Positions 34,830 to 49,000 of a stretch of DNA of 64,000 nt are shown here, one piece after another (positions within the stretch are counted from its first letter, which is position 1; the number at the start of each line of letters is the position of its first letter). The notes under the pieces are model-generated. The model saw only the letters and a program-made list of their open reading frames with translations, did not search any database and was not told the origin of the DNA. The stretch is taken from positions 31,118,957 to 31,182,956 of the forward strand of contig CM022665.1 of assembly GCA_012295275.1 (NCBI GenBank), read 5' to 3'. This DNA comes from Chrysomallon squamiferum (lineage: Eukaryota > Mollusca > Gastropoda > Neomphalida > Peltospiridae). Both the position numbers and the translations under genes were made by a program.

Positions 34830-37800
34830 ATGAGAAGAGGAGAATGAAGACAGGAGTAAACGGCTGGAGTCAGGAATGGGTTTTTAATTTTTGGGGTTTT
34901 GCCGGCATTTGGGTGGGCGTGTATGCATTTTAACGTAGGCATCAGACTCACTAAAACTGATGTCTAACAGCATGTTCTGCTTTTACAATCCCGTAGAACC
35001 CAAAATGAAAAAGAATCCTGCAGGAAAAACATCAATAATTTGCCTTTACAAAAAAGAAGATTGAACAAAAAAAAAAAAAAATATTGGTTTCATAATAAAA
35101 ATAATAATAAAGGAAGTGAGATAAGATAAAATAAAATAAAATAAAATAAAGTGATTATAACAATAGCAAAAACAATAATGGCAGTTATGAAAATGAGAAT
35201 AATAATGAGAATAACAACAAAAATCATAATAATTACAACAACATCAATGATGAACATCTTCATCATTTTTTCAGAGACAATAAGTCTTATATGATGATGC
35301 TAATAATATTAATAGTAATATAAATAATAATAATGGTAGTATTGACAACCTTCTGGTAATAATGATCTCAAGAACAATAACAACGATAACAAATCATCAA
35401 AGGGAATAATAAGTAGATTTTTTTTTGAAGATGAAATTAATAAAAAGGAAAAATAAAAGTATTTTCTTTACAAAAAGTAATTAAAATAGAATGAAACAAC
35501 TTAATAGTAATAATGTTAATATAAAATAATATTATTAGTGATAGTACTGATAATGACAGTATTATATTTAATTAAAAACATCATCATTATCATGAAAGAG
35601 AATTTAAGAACAAGATATGATTAAAACAGTAAGAGGTAATACTAGTAATCATGGAATTAATTTTGTATTTGTTTTAATGTTCGTTACATGAACTACTGAC
35701 ATATTTAGATTTGTTTTCACAGGATGAGAAGGCGAAAATGAAGAGGAGAATCTACACATGCACCTTCTGGTTAAGAATGGTGCATGCGAAGGACATCACC
35801 GAAACGGTAAACAGAAATGCCTGTACAATTTTGTGAAGAACAAATGAAAAAAAAAAGTGCAGAATAAAAATATTTGGTTTACAAAAAGTGATCAAAATAA
35901 AATGAAATATATTAATAGTAATACAAATAATAATAGTGGTAGCATTGAGAATGACAACAATGATGATCTCAAGAACAATAACAACGATGACATCATCATC
36001 ATTATCAAAGGGAATAATAGGTATTGTCATTATGATGATAGTAGTGAGGGTAACTCTAGTAATGATGGAATTAATTTTACATTTTTTTCAAATTTCATAA
36101 TAAAATACTGACATTTCTACGGTTTGCTTTCTCAGGACGACAAGAGGAAAATGAAGAGGAGAATCTACACATGCACCTTCTGGTTAAGAATGGTGCATGC
36201 GAAGGACATCACCTAAATGGTAAACAGAAATGCGTGTTCGTTTTTTGAAGATGAAATTAATAAAAAGGAAAAATAAAAGTTATTTCTTTACAAAAAGCAA
36301 TTAAAATAGAATGAAACAACTTAATAGTAATAATGTTAATAAAAATAATACTATTAGTGACAGTATTATATTTAATTAAAAACGTCATCATCATGAAAGA
36401 GAATTTAAGAACAAGATATGATTAAAACAGTAAGAGTAATACTAGTAATCATGGAATTAATTTTGTATTTGTTTTAATGTTCCTTACATGAACTACTGAC
36501 ATATTTACATTTGTTTTCACAGGATGAGAAGAGGAGAATGAAGACAGGAGTAAACGGCTGGAGTCAGGAATGGGTTTTTAATTTTTGGGGTTTTGCCGGC
36601 ATTTGGGTGGGCGTGTATGCATTTTAACGTAGGCATCAGACTCTTAATACTGATGTCTACACATGCATGTTCTGCTTTATAATCCGTAGGTCCCATAGGT
36701 AATGAAGGTGAAAGAATCCTGCAGGAGAAAGACATCACCTGAATGGTAAAAGAGAGAAATGCCTGTACATTTTTAAAAAAGAAGATTGACAAAAAAAAAA
36801 AAAGTATTGGTTTCATAAAAAAAATTAAAAAATAAGTGAGATAAGATAAAATAAAATAAAATAAAATAAAGTGATTATAACAATAGCAAAAACAATAATG
36901 GCAGTACTGAAAATGAGAATAATAATGAGAATAACAACAAAAACAACAATTACAACAACATCATCACGAACATCTTCATCATCAGAGACAATAAGTCTTA
37001 TATGATGATGCTAATAATATTAATAGTAATATAAATAATAATAATGGTAGTATTGACAATGACAATAATAATGATCTCAAGAACAATAACAACGATAACA
37101 TCATCAAAGGGAATAATAAGTAGATTTTTTGGAAATGAAATTAATAAAAAGGAAAAATAAAAGTATTTTCTTTACAAAAAGTAATTAAAATAGAATGAAA
37201 CAACTTAATAGTAATAATGTTAATATAAATAATATTATTAGTGATAGTACTGATAATGACAGTATTATATTTAATTAAAAACATCATCATTATCATGAAA
37301 GAGAATTTAAGAACAAGATATGATTAAAACAGTAAGAGTAATACTAGTAATCATGGAATTAATTTTGTATTTGTTTTAATGTTCGTTACATGAACTACTG
37401 ACATATTTAGATTTGTTTTCACAGGATGAGAAGGCGAAAATGAAGAGGAGAATCTACACATGCACCTTCTGGTTAAGAATGGTGCATGCGAAGGACATCA
37501 CCGAAACGGTAAACAGAAATGCCTGTACAATTTGTGAAGAACAAATGAAAAAAAAGTGCAGAATAAAAATATTTGGTTTACAAAAAAAGTGATCAAAATA
37601 AAATGAAATATATTAATAGTAATACAAAAATAATAATAGTGGTAGCATTGAGAATGACAACAATGATGATCTCAAGAACAATAACAACGATGACATCATC
37701 ATCATTATCAAAGGGAATAATAGGTATTGTCATTACGATGATAGTAGTGAGGGTAACTCTAGTAATGATGGAATTAATTTTACATTTTTTTCAAATTTCA

Positions 37801-40800
37801 TAATAAAATACTGACATTTCTACGGTTTGCTTTCTCAGGACGACAAGAGGAAAATGAAGAGGAGAATCTACACATGCACCTTCTGGTTAAGAATGGTGCA
37901 TGCGAAGGACATCACCTAAATGGTAAACAGAAATGCGTGTTCGTTTTTGAAGATGAAATTAATAAAAAGAAAAAAAAAAAAAGTTATTTCTTTACAAAAA
38001 GCAATTAAAATAGAATGAAACAACTTAATAGTAATAATGTTAATAAAAATAATACTATTAGTGACAGTATTATATTTAATTAAAAACGTCATCATCATGA
38101 AAGAGAATTTAAGAACAAGATATGATTAAAACAGTAGAGTAATAATACTAGTAATCATGGAATTAATTTTGTATTTGTTTTAATGTTCCTTACATGAACT
38201 ACTGACATATTTACATTTGTTTTCACAGGATGAGAAGAGGAGAATGAAGACAGGAGTAAACGGCTGGAGTCAGGAATGGGTTTTAATTTTTTGGGGTTTT
38301 GCCGGCATTTGGGTGGGCGTGTATGCATTTTAACGTAGGCATCAGACTCTTAATACTGATGTCTACACATGCATGTTCTGCTTTATAATCCGTAGGTCCC
38401 ATAGGTAATGAAGGTGAAAGAATCCTGCAGGAGAAAGACATCACCTGAATGGTAAAGAGAAATGCCTGTACATTTTTTAAAAGAAGATTGACAAAAAAGA
38501 AAAGTATTGGTTTCATAAAAAGTAATTAAAGGAAGTGAGATAAGATAAAATAAAATAAAATAAAATAAAGTGATTATAACAATAGCAAAAACAATAATGG
38601 CAGTACTGAAAATGAGAATAATAATGAGAATAATAAACAAAAAACAACAAAACAACAATTACAACAACATCATCACGAACATCTTCATCATCAGAGACAA
38701 TAAGTCTTATATGATGATGCTAATAATATTAATAGTAATATAAATAATAATAATGGTAGTATTGACAATGACAATAATAATGATCTCAAGAACAATAACA
38801 ACGATAACATCATCAAAGGGAATAATAAGTAGATTTTTTGAAGATGAAATTAATAAAAAGGAAAAATAAAAGTATTTTCTTTACAAAAAGTAATTAAAAT
38901 AGAATGAAACAACTTAATAGTAATAATGTTAATATAAATAATATTATTAGTGATAGTACTGATAATGACAGTATTATATTTAATTAAAAACATCATCATT
39001 ATCATGAAAGAGAATTTAAGAACAAGATATGATTAAAACAGTAAGAGTAATACTAGTAATCATGGAATTAATTTTGTATTTGTTTTAATGTTCGTTACAT
39101 GAACTACTGACATATTTAGATTTGTTTTCACAGGATGAGAAGGCGAAAATGAAGAGGAGAATCTACACATGCACCTTCTGGTTAAGAATGGTGCATGCGA
39201 AGGACATCACCGAAACGGTAAACAGAAATGCCTGTACAATTTGTGAAGAACAAATGAAAAAAAAGTGCAGAATAAAAAAAATTTGGTTTACAAAAAGTGA
39301 TCAAAATAAAATGAAATATATTAATAGTAATACAAATAATAATAGTGGTAGCATTGAGAATGACAACAATGATGATCTCAAGAACAATAACAACGATGAC
39401 ATCATCATCATTATCAAAGGGAATAATAGGTATTGTCATTACGATGATAGTAGTGAGGGTAACTCTAGTAATGATGGAATTAATTTTACATTTTTTTCAA
39501 ATTTCATAATAAAATACTGACATTTCTACGGTTTGCTTTCTCAGGACGACAAGAGGAAAATGAAGAGGAGAATCTACACATGCACCTTCTGGTTAAGAAT
39601 GGTGCATGCGAAGGACATCACCTAAATGGTAAACACAGAAATTGTGTTCGTTTTTGAAGATGAAATTAATAAAAAGGAAAAATAAAAGTTATTTCTTTAC
39701 AAAAAGCAATTAAAATAGAATGAAACAACTTAATAGTAATAATGTTAATAAAAATAATACTATTAGTGACAGTATTATATTTAATTAAAAACGTCATCAT
39801 CATGAAAGAGAATTTAAGAACAAGATATGATTAAAACAGTAAGAGTAATACTAGTAATCATGGAATTAATTTTGTATTTGTTTTAATGTTCCTTACATGA
39901 ACTACTGACATATTTACATTTGTTTTCACAGGATGAGAAGAGGAGAATGAAGACAGGAGTAAACGGCTGGAGTCAGGAATGGGTTTTAATTTTTTGGGTT
40001 TTGCCGGCATTTGGGTGGGCGTGTATGCATTTTAACGTAGGCATCAGACTCTTAATACTGATGTCTACACATGCATGTTCTGCTTTATAATCCGTAGGTC
40101 CCATAGGTAATGAAGGTGAAAAAATCCTGCAGGAGAAAGACATCACCTGAATGAATGGTAAAGAGAAATGCCTGTACATTTTTTAAAAGAAGATTGACAA
40201 AAAAGAAAAGTATTGGTTTCATAAAAAGTAATTAAAGGAAGTGAGATAAGATAAAATAAAATAAAATAAAATAAAGTGATTATAACAATAGCAAAAACAA
40301 TAATGGCAGTACTGAAAATGAGAATAATAATGAGAATAACAACAAAAACAACAATTACAACAACATCATCACGAACATCTTCATCATCAGAGACAATAAG
40401 TCTTATATGATGATGCTAATAATATTAATAGTAATATAAATAAATAATAATGGTAGTATTGACAATGACAATAATAATGATCTCAAGAACAATAACAACG
40501 ATAACATCATCAAAGGGAATAATAAGTAGATTTTTTGAAGATGAAATTAATAAAAAGGAAAAATAAAAGTATTTTCTTTACAAAAAGTAATTAAAATAGA
40601 ATGAAACAACTTAATAGTAATAATGTTAATATAAATAATATTATTAGTGATAGTACTGATAATGACAGTATTATATTTAATTAAAAACATCATCATTATC
40701 ATGAAAGAGAATTTAAGAACAAGATATGATTAAAACAGTAAGAGTAATACTAGTAATCATGGAATTAATTTTGTATTTGTTTTAATGTTCGTTACATGAA

Positions 40801-42536
40801 CTACTGACATATTTAGATTTGTTTTCACAGGATGAGAAGGCGAAAATGAAGAGGAGAATCTACACATGCACCTTCTGGTTAAGAATGGTGCATGCGAAGG
40901 ACATCACCGAAACGGTAAACAGAAATGCCTGTACAATTTGTGAAGAACAAATGAAAAAAAAGTGCAGAATAAAAATATTTGGTTTACAAAAAGTGATCAA
41001 AATAAAATGAAATATATTAATAGTAATACAAATAATAATAGTGGTAGCATTGAGAATGACAACAATGATGATCTCAAGAACAATAACAACGATGACATCA
41101 TCATCATTATCAAAGGGAATAATAATAGGTATTGTCATTACGATGATAGTAGTGAGGGTAACTCTAGTAATGATGGAATTAATTTTACATTTTTTTTTCA
41201 AATTTCATAATAAAATACTGACATTTCTACGGTTTGCTTTCTCAGGACGACAAGAGGAAAATGAAGAGGAGAATCTACACATGCACCTTCTGGTTAAGAA
41301 TGGTGCATGCGAAGGACATCACCTAAATGGTAAACAGAAATGCGTGTTCGTTTTTTGAAGATGAAATTAATAAAAAGGAAAAATAAAAGTTATTTCTTTA
41401 CAAAAAAAAATGCAATTAAAATAGAATGAAACAACTTAATAGTAATAATGTTAATAAAAATAATACTATTAGTGACAGTATTATATTTAATTAAAAACGT
41501 CATCATCATGAAAGAGAATTTAAGAACAAGATATGATTAAAACAGTAAGAGTAATACTAGTAATCATGGAATTAATTTTGTATTTGTTTTAATGTTCCTT
41601 ACATGAACTACTGACATATTTACATTTGTTTTCACAGGATGAGAAGAGGAGAATGAAGACAGGAGTAAACGGCTGGAGTCAGGAATGGGTTTTTAATTTT
41701 TGGGGTTTTGCCGGCATTTGGGTGGGCGTGTATGCATTTTAACGTAGGCATCAGACTCTTAATACTGATGTCTACACATGCATGTTCTGCTTTATAATCC
41801 GTAGGTCCCATAGGTAATGAAGGTGAAAGAATCCTGCAGGAGAAAGACATCACCTGAATGGTAAAGAGAAATGCCTGTACATTTTTTAAAAGAAGATTGA
41901 CAAAAAAGAAAAGTATTGGTTTCATAAAAAGTAATTAAAGGAAGTGAGATAAGATAAAATAAAATAAAATAAAATAAAGTGATTATAACAATAGCAAAAA
42001 AAAAATAATGGCAGTACTGAAAAATGAGAATAATAATGAGAATAACAACAAAAAACAACAATTACAACAACATCATCACGAACATCTTCATCATCAGAGA
42101 CAATAAGTCTTATATGATGATGCTAATAATATTAATAGTAATATAAATAATAATAATGGTAGTATTGACAATGACAATAATAATGATCTCAAGAACAATA
42201 ACAACGATAACATCATCAAAGGGAATAATAAGTAGATTTTTTGAAGATGAAATTAATAAAAAGGAAAAATAAAAGTATTTTCTTTACAAAAAGTAATTAA
42301 AATAGAATGAAACAACTTAATAGTAATAATGTTAATATAAATAATATTATTAGTGATAGTACTGATAATGACAGTATTATATTTAATTAAAAACATCATC
42401 ATTATCATGAAAGAGAATTTAAGAACAAGATATGATTAAAACAGTAAGAGTAATACTAGTAATCATGGAATTAATTTTGTATTTGTTTTAATGTTCGTTA
42501 CATGAACTACTGACATATTTAGATTTGTTTTCACAG

Positions 42537-42620
42537 GATGAGAAGGCGAAAATGAAGAGGAGAATCTACACATGCACCTTCTGGTTAAGAATGGTGCATG
42601 CGAAGGACATCACCGAAACG
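42537..42620 (+). other. Representative A cassette: 84-bp exon-like block, open frame
   Basis: Example from one unit. TTTGTTTTCACAG precedes GATGAGAAGG and GTAAAC follows CACCGAAACG, so the block looks like a phase-0 exon of exactly 28 codons (DEKAKMKRRIYTCTFWLRMV and eight more residues). All A copies in the array are open across these 28 codons. The frame also continues past GTAAAC for about 95 codons in many copies, into Asn/Asp/Ile-rich low complexity, broken in some copies by A-run indels. I recognise no protein family. The splice-like borders are seen directly; use as an exon is inference. The longer C module suggests the A and B blocks arose by an internal deletion of about 110 bp, which argues against simple exon preservation. 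Confidence 0.3.
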
Positions 42621-42944
42621 GTAAACAGAAATGCCTGTACAATTTGTGAAGAACAAATGAAAAAAGTGCAGAATAAAAATATTTGGTTTACAAAAAGTGA
42701 TCAAAATAAAATGAAATATATTAATAGTAATACAAATAATAATAGTGGTAGCATTGAGAATGACAACAATGATGATCTCAAGAACAATAACAACGATGAC
42801 ATCATCATCATTATCAAAGGGAATAATAGGTATTGTCATTACGATGATAGTAGTGAGGGTAACTCTAGTAATGATGGAATTAATTTTACATTTTTTTCAA
42901 ATTTCATAATAAAATACTGACATTTCTACGGTTTGCTTTCTCAG

Positions 42945-43028
42945 GACGACAAGAGGAAAATGAAGAGGAGAATCTACACATGCACCTTCTGGTTAAGAAT
43001 GGTGCATGCGAAGGACATCACCTAAATG
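42945..43028 (+). other. Representative B cassette: same 84-bp block with in-frame TAA
   Basis: GGTTTGCTTTCTCAG precedes GACGACAAGAGG and GTAAAC follows. The length is again 84 bp, but codon 27 in the A frame is TAA (43023-43025). All B copies inspected end with CTAAATGGT, so inclusion as an exon would terminate translation. In another phase it reads GRQEENEEENLHMHLLVKNG without a stop, but that phase is closed in GATGAG-type cassettes. Confidence 0.3.
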
Positions 43029-46000
43029 GTAAACAGAAATGCGTGTTCGTTTTTTGAGAGATGAAATTAATAAAAAGGAAAAATAAAAGTTATTTCTTTA
43101 CAAAAAGCAATTAAAATAGAATGAAACAACTTAATAGTAATAATGTTAATAAAAATAATACTATTAGTGACAGTATTATATTTAATTAAAACGTCATCAT
43201 CATGAAAGAGAATTTAAGAACAAGATATGATTAAAACAGTAAGAGTAATACTAGTAATCATGGAATTAATTTTGTATTTGTTTTAATGTTCCTTACATGA
43301 ACTACTGACATATTTACATTTGTTTTCACAGGATGAGAAGAGGAGAATGAAGACAGGAGTAAACGGCTGGAGTCAGGAATGGGTTTTTAATTTTTGGGGT
43401 TTTGCCGGCATTTGGGTGGGCGTGTATGCATTTTAACGTAGGCATCAGACTCTTAATACTGATGTCTACACATGCATGTTCTGCTTTATAATCCGTAGGT
43501 CCCATAGGTAATGAAGGTGAAAGAATCCTGCAGGAGAAAGACATCACCTGAATGGTAAAGAGAAATGCCTGTACATTTTTTAAAAGAAGATTGACAAAAA
43601 AGAAAAGTATTGGTTTCATAAAAAGTAATTAAAGGAAGTGAGATAAGATAAAATAAAATAAAATAAAATAAAGTGATTATAACAATAGCAAAAACAATAA
43701 TGGCAGTACTGAAAATGAGAATAATAATGAGAATAACAACAAAAACAACAATTACAACAACATCATCACGAACATCTTCATCATCAGAGACAATAAGTCT
43801 TATATGATGATGCTAATAATATTAATAGTAATATAAATAATAATAATGGTAGTATTGACAATGACAATAATAATGATCTCAAGAACAATAACAACGATAA
43901 CATCATCAAAGGGAATAATAAGTAGATTTTTTGAAGATGAAATTAATAAAAAGGAAAAATAAAAGTATTTTCTTTACAAAAAGTAATTAAAATAGAATGA
44001 AACAACTTAATAGTAATAATGTTAATATAAATAATATTATTAGTGATAGTACTGATAATGACAGTATTATATTTAATTAAAAACATCATCATTATCATGA
44101 AAGAGAATTTAAGAACAAGATATGATTAAAACAGTAAGAGTAATACTAGTAATCATGGAATTAATTTTGTATTTGTTTTAATGTTCGTTACATGAACTAC
44201 TGACATATTTAGATTTGTTTTCACAGGATGAGAAGGCGAAAATGAAGAGGAGAATCTACACATGCACCTTCTGGTTAAGAATGGTGCATGCGAAGGACAT
44301 CACCGAAACGGTAAACAGAAATGCCTGTACAATTTGTGAAGAACAAATGAAAAAAGTGCAGAATAAAAATATTTGGTTTACAAAAAGTGATCAAAATAAA
44401 ATGAAATATATTAATAGTAATACAAATAATAATAGTGGTAGCATTGAGAATGACAACAATGATGATCTCAAGAACAATAACAACGATGACATCATCATCA
44501 TTATCAAAGGGAATAATAGGTATTGTCATTACGATGATAGTAGTGAGGGTAACTCTAGTAATGATGGAATTAATTTTACATTTTTTTCAAATTTCATAAT
44601 AAAATACTGACATTTCTACGGTTTGCTTTCTCAGGACGACACAAGAGGAAAATGAAGAGGAGAATCTACACATGCACCTTCTGGTTAAGAATGGTGCATG
44701 CGAAGGACATCACCTAAATGGTAAACAGAAATGCGTGTTCGTTTTTTGAAGATGAAATTAATAAAAAGGAAAAATAAAAGTTATTTCTTTACAAAAAAAG
44801 CAATTAAAATAGAATGAAACAACTTAATAGTAATAATGTTAATAAAAAAAAAATACTATTAGTGACAGTATTATATTTAATTAAAAACGTCATCATCATG
44901 AAAGAGAATTTAAGAACAAGATATGATTAAAACAGTAAGAGTAATACTAGTAATCATGGAATTAATTTTGTATTTGTTTTAATGTTCCTTACATGAACTA
45001 CTGACATATTTACATTTGTTTTCACAGGATGAGAAGAGGAGAATGAAGACAGGAGTAAACGGCTGGAGTCAGGAATGGGTTTTAATTTTTTGGGTTTTGC
45101 CGGCATTTGGGTGGGCGTGTATGCATTTTAACGTAGGCATCAGACTCTTAATACTGATGTCTACACATGCATGTTCTGCTTTATAATCCGTAGGTCCCAT
45201 AGGTAATGAAGGTGAAAAGAATCCTGCAGGAGAAAGACATCACCTGAATGGTAAAGAGAAATGCCTGTACATTTTTTTTAAAAGAAGATTGACAAAAAAA
45301 AAAAAAGTATTGGTTTCATAAAAAAAAAATTAAAGGAAGTGAGATAAGATAAAATAAAATAAAATAAAATAAAGTGATTATAACAATAGCAAAAAAAAAA
45401 TAATGGCAGTACTGAAAAAATGAGAATAATAATGAGAATAACAACAAAAAAACAACAATTACAACAACATCATCACGAACATCTTCATCATCAGAGACAA
45501 TAAGTCTTATATGATGATGCTAATAATATTAATAGTAATATAAATAATAATAATGGTAGTATTGACAATGACAATAATAATGATCTCAAGAACAATAACA
45601 ACGATAACATCATCAAAGGGAATAATAAGTAGATTTTTTTTTGAGATGAAATTAATAAAAAGGAAAAATAAAAGTATTTTCTTTACAAAAAAAATAATTA
45701 AAATAGAATGAAACAACTTAATAGTAATAATGTTAATATAAATAATATTATTAGTGATAGTACTGATAATGACAGTATTATATTTAATTAAAAACATCAT
45801 CATTATCATGAAAGAGAATTTAAGAACAAGATATGATTAAAACAGTAAGAGTAATACTAGTAATCATGGAATTAATTTTGTATTTGTTTTAATGTTCGTT
45901 ACATGAACTACTGACATATTTAGATTTGTTTTCACAGGATGAGAAGGCGAAAATGAAGAGGAGAATCTACACATGCACCTTCTGGTTAAGAATGGTGCAT

Positions 46001-49000
46001 GCGAAGGACATCACCGAAACGGTAAACAGAAATGCCTGTACAATTTGTGAAGAACAAATGAAAAAAAGTGCAGAATAAAAAAATATTTGGTTTACAAAAA
46101 GTGATCAAAATAAAATGAAATATATTAATAGTAATACAAATAATAATAGTGGTAGCATTGAGAATGACAACAATGATGATCTCAAGAACAATAACAACGA
46201 TGACATCATCATCATTATCAAAGGGAATAATAGGTATTGTCATTACGATGATAGTAGTGAGGGTAACTCTAGTAATGATGGAATTAATTTTACATTTTTT
46301 TCAAATTTCATAATAAAATACTGACATTTCTACGGTTTGCTTTCTCAGGACGACAAGAGGAAAATGAAGAGGAGAATCTACACATGCACCTTCTGGTTAA
46401 GAATGGTGCATGCGAAGGACATCACCTAAATGGTAAACAGAAATGCGTGTTCGTTTTTTTTGAAGATGAAATTAATAAAAAGGAAAAATAAAAAAGTTAT
46501 TTCTTTACAAAAAGCAATTAAAATAGAATGAAACAACTTAATAGTAATAATGTTAATAAAAATAATACTATTAGTGACAGTATTATATTTAATTAAAAAC
46601 GTCATCATCATGAAAGAGAATTTAAGAACAAGATATGATTAAAACAGTAAGAGTAATACTAGTAATCATGGAATTAATTTTGTATTTGTTTTAATGTTCC
46701 TTACATGAACTACTGACATATTTACATTTGTTTTCACAGGATGAGAAGAGGAGAATGAAGACAGGAGTAAACGGCTGGAGTCAGGAATGGGTTTTAATTT
46801 TTGGGGTTTTGCCGGCATTTGGGTGGGCGTGTATGCATTTTAACGTAGGCATCAGACTCTTAATACTGATGTCTACACATGCATGTTCTGCTTTATAATC
46901 CGTAGGTCCCATAGGTAATGAAGGTGAAAGAATCCTGCAGGAGAAAGACATCACCTGAATGGTAAAGAGAAATGCCTGTACATTTTTTAAAAGAAGATTG
47001 ACAAAAAAGAAAAGTATTGGTTTCATAAAAAGTAATTAAAGGAAGTGAGATAAGATAAAATAAAATAAAATAAAATAAAGTGATTATAACAATAGCAAAA
47101 ACAATAATGGCAGTACTGAAAATGAGAATAATAATGAGAATAACAACAAAAACAACAATTACAACAACATCATCACGAACATCTTCATCATCAGAGACAA
47201 TAAGTCTTATATGATGATGCTAATAATATTAATAGTAATATAAATAATAATAATGGTAGTATTGACAATGACAATAATAATGATCTCAAGAACAATAACA
47301 ACGATAACATCATCAAAGGGAATAATAAGTAGATTTTTTGAAGATGAAATTAATAAAAAGGAAAAATAAAAGTATTTTCTTTACAAAAAGTAATTAAAAT
47401 AGAATGAAACAACTTAATAGTAATAATGTTAATATAAATAATATTATTAGTGATAGTACTGATAATGACAGTATTATATTTAATTAAAAACATCATCATT
47501 ATCATGAAAGAGAATTTAAGAACAAGATATGATTAAAACAGTAAGAGTAATACTAGTAATCATGGAATTAATTTTGTATTTGTTTTAATGTTCGTTACAT
47601 GAACTACTGACATATTTAGATTTGTTTTCACAGGATGAGAAGGCGAAAATGAAGAGGAGAATCTACACATGCACCTTCTGGTTAAGAATGGTGCATGCGA
47701 AGGACATCACCGAAACGGTAAACAGAAATGCCTGTACAATTTGTGAAGAACAAATGAAAAAAGTGCAGAATAAAAATATTTGGTTTACAAAAAGTGATCA
47801 AAATAAAATGAAATATATTAATAGTAATACAAATAATAATAGTGGTAGCATTGAGAATGACAACAATGATGATCTCAAGAACAATAACAACGATGACATC
47901 ATCATCATTATCAAAGGGAATAATAGGTATTGTCATTACGATGATAGTAGTGAGGGTAACTCTAGTAATGATGGAATTAATTTTACATTTTTTTCAAATT
48001 TCATAATAAAATACTGACATTTCTACGGTTTGCTTTCTCAGGACGACAAGAGGAAAATGAAGAGGAGAATCTACACATGCACCTTCTGGTTAAGAATGGT
48101 GCATGCGAAGGACATCACCTAAATGGTAAACAGAAATGCGTGTGTTTTTTTTTTGAAGATGAAATTAATAAAAAGGAAAAATAAAAGTTATTTCTTTACA
48201 AAAAGCAATTAAAATAGAATGAAACAACTTAATAGTAATAATGTTAATAAAAATAATACTATTAGTGACAGTATTATATTTAATTAAAAACGTCATCATC
48301 ATGAAAGAGAATTTAAGAACAAGATATGATTAAAACAGTAAGAGTAATACTAGTAATCATGGAATTAATTTTGTATTTGTTTTAATGTTCCTTACATGAA
48401 CTACTGACATATTTACATTTGTTTTCACAGGATGAGAAGAGGAGAATGAAGACAGGAGTAAACGGCTGGAGTCAGGAATGGGTTTTTAATTTTTGGGGTT
48501 TTGCCGGCATTTGGGTGGGCGTGTATGCATTTTAACGTAGGCATCAGACTCTTAATACTGATGTCTACACATGCATGTTCTGCTTTATAATCCGTAGGTC
48601 CCATAGGTAATGAAGGTGAAAGAATCCTGCAGGAGAAAGACATCACCTGAATGGTAAAGAGAAATGCCTGTACATTTTTTAAAAAAGAAGATTGACAAAA
48701 AAGAAAAGTATTGGTTTCATAAAAAAAGTAATTAAAGGAAGTGAGATAAGATAAAATAAAATAAAATAAAATAAAGTGATTATAACAATAGCAAAAACAA
48801 TAATGGCAGTACTGAAAATGAGAATAATAATGAGAATAACAACAAAAACAACAATTACAACAACATCATCACGAACATCTTCATCATCAGAGACAATAAG
48901 TCTTATATGATGATGCTAATAATATTAATAGTAATATAAATAATAATAATGGTAGTATTGACAATGACAATAATAATGATCTCAAGAACAATAACAACGA

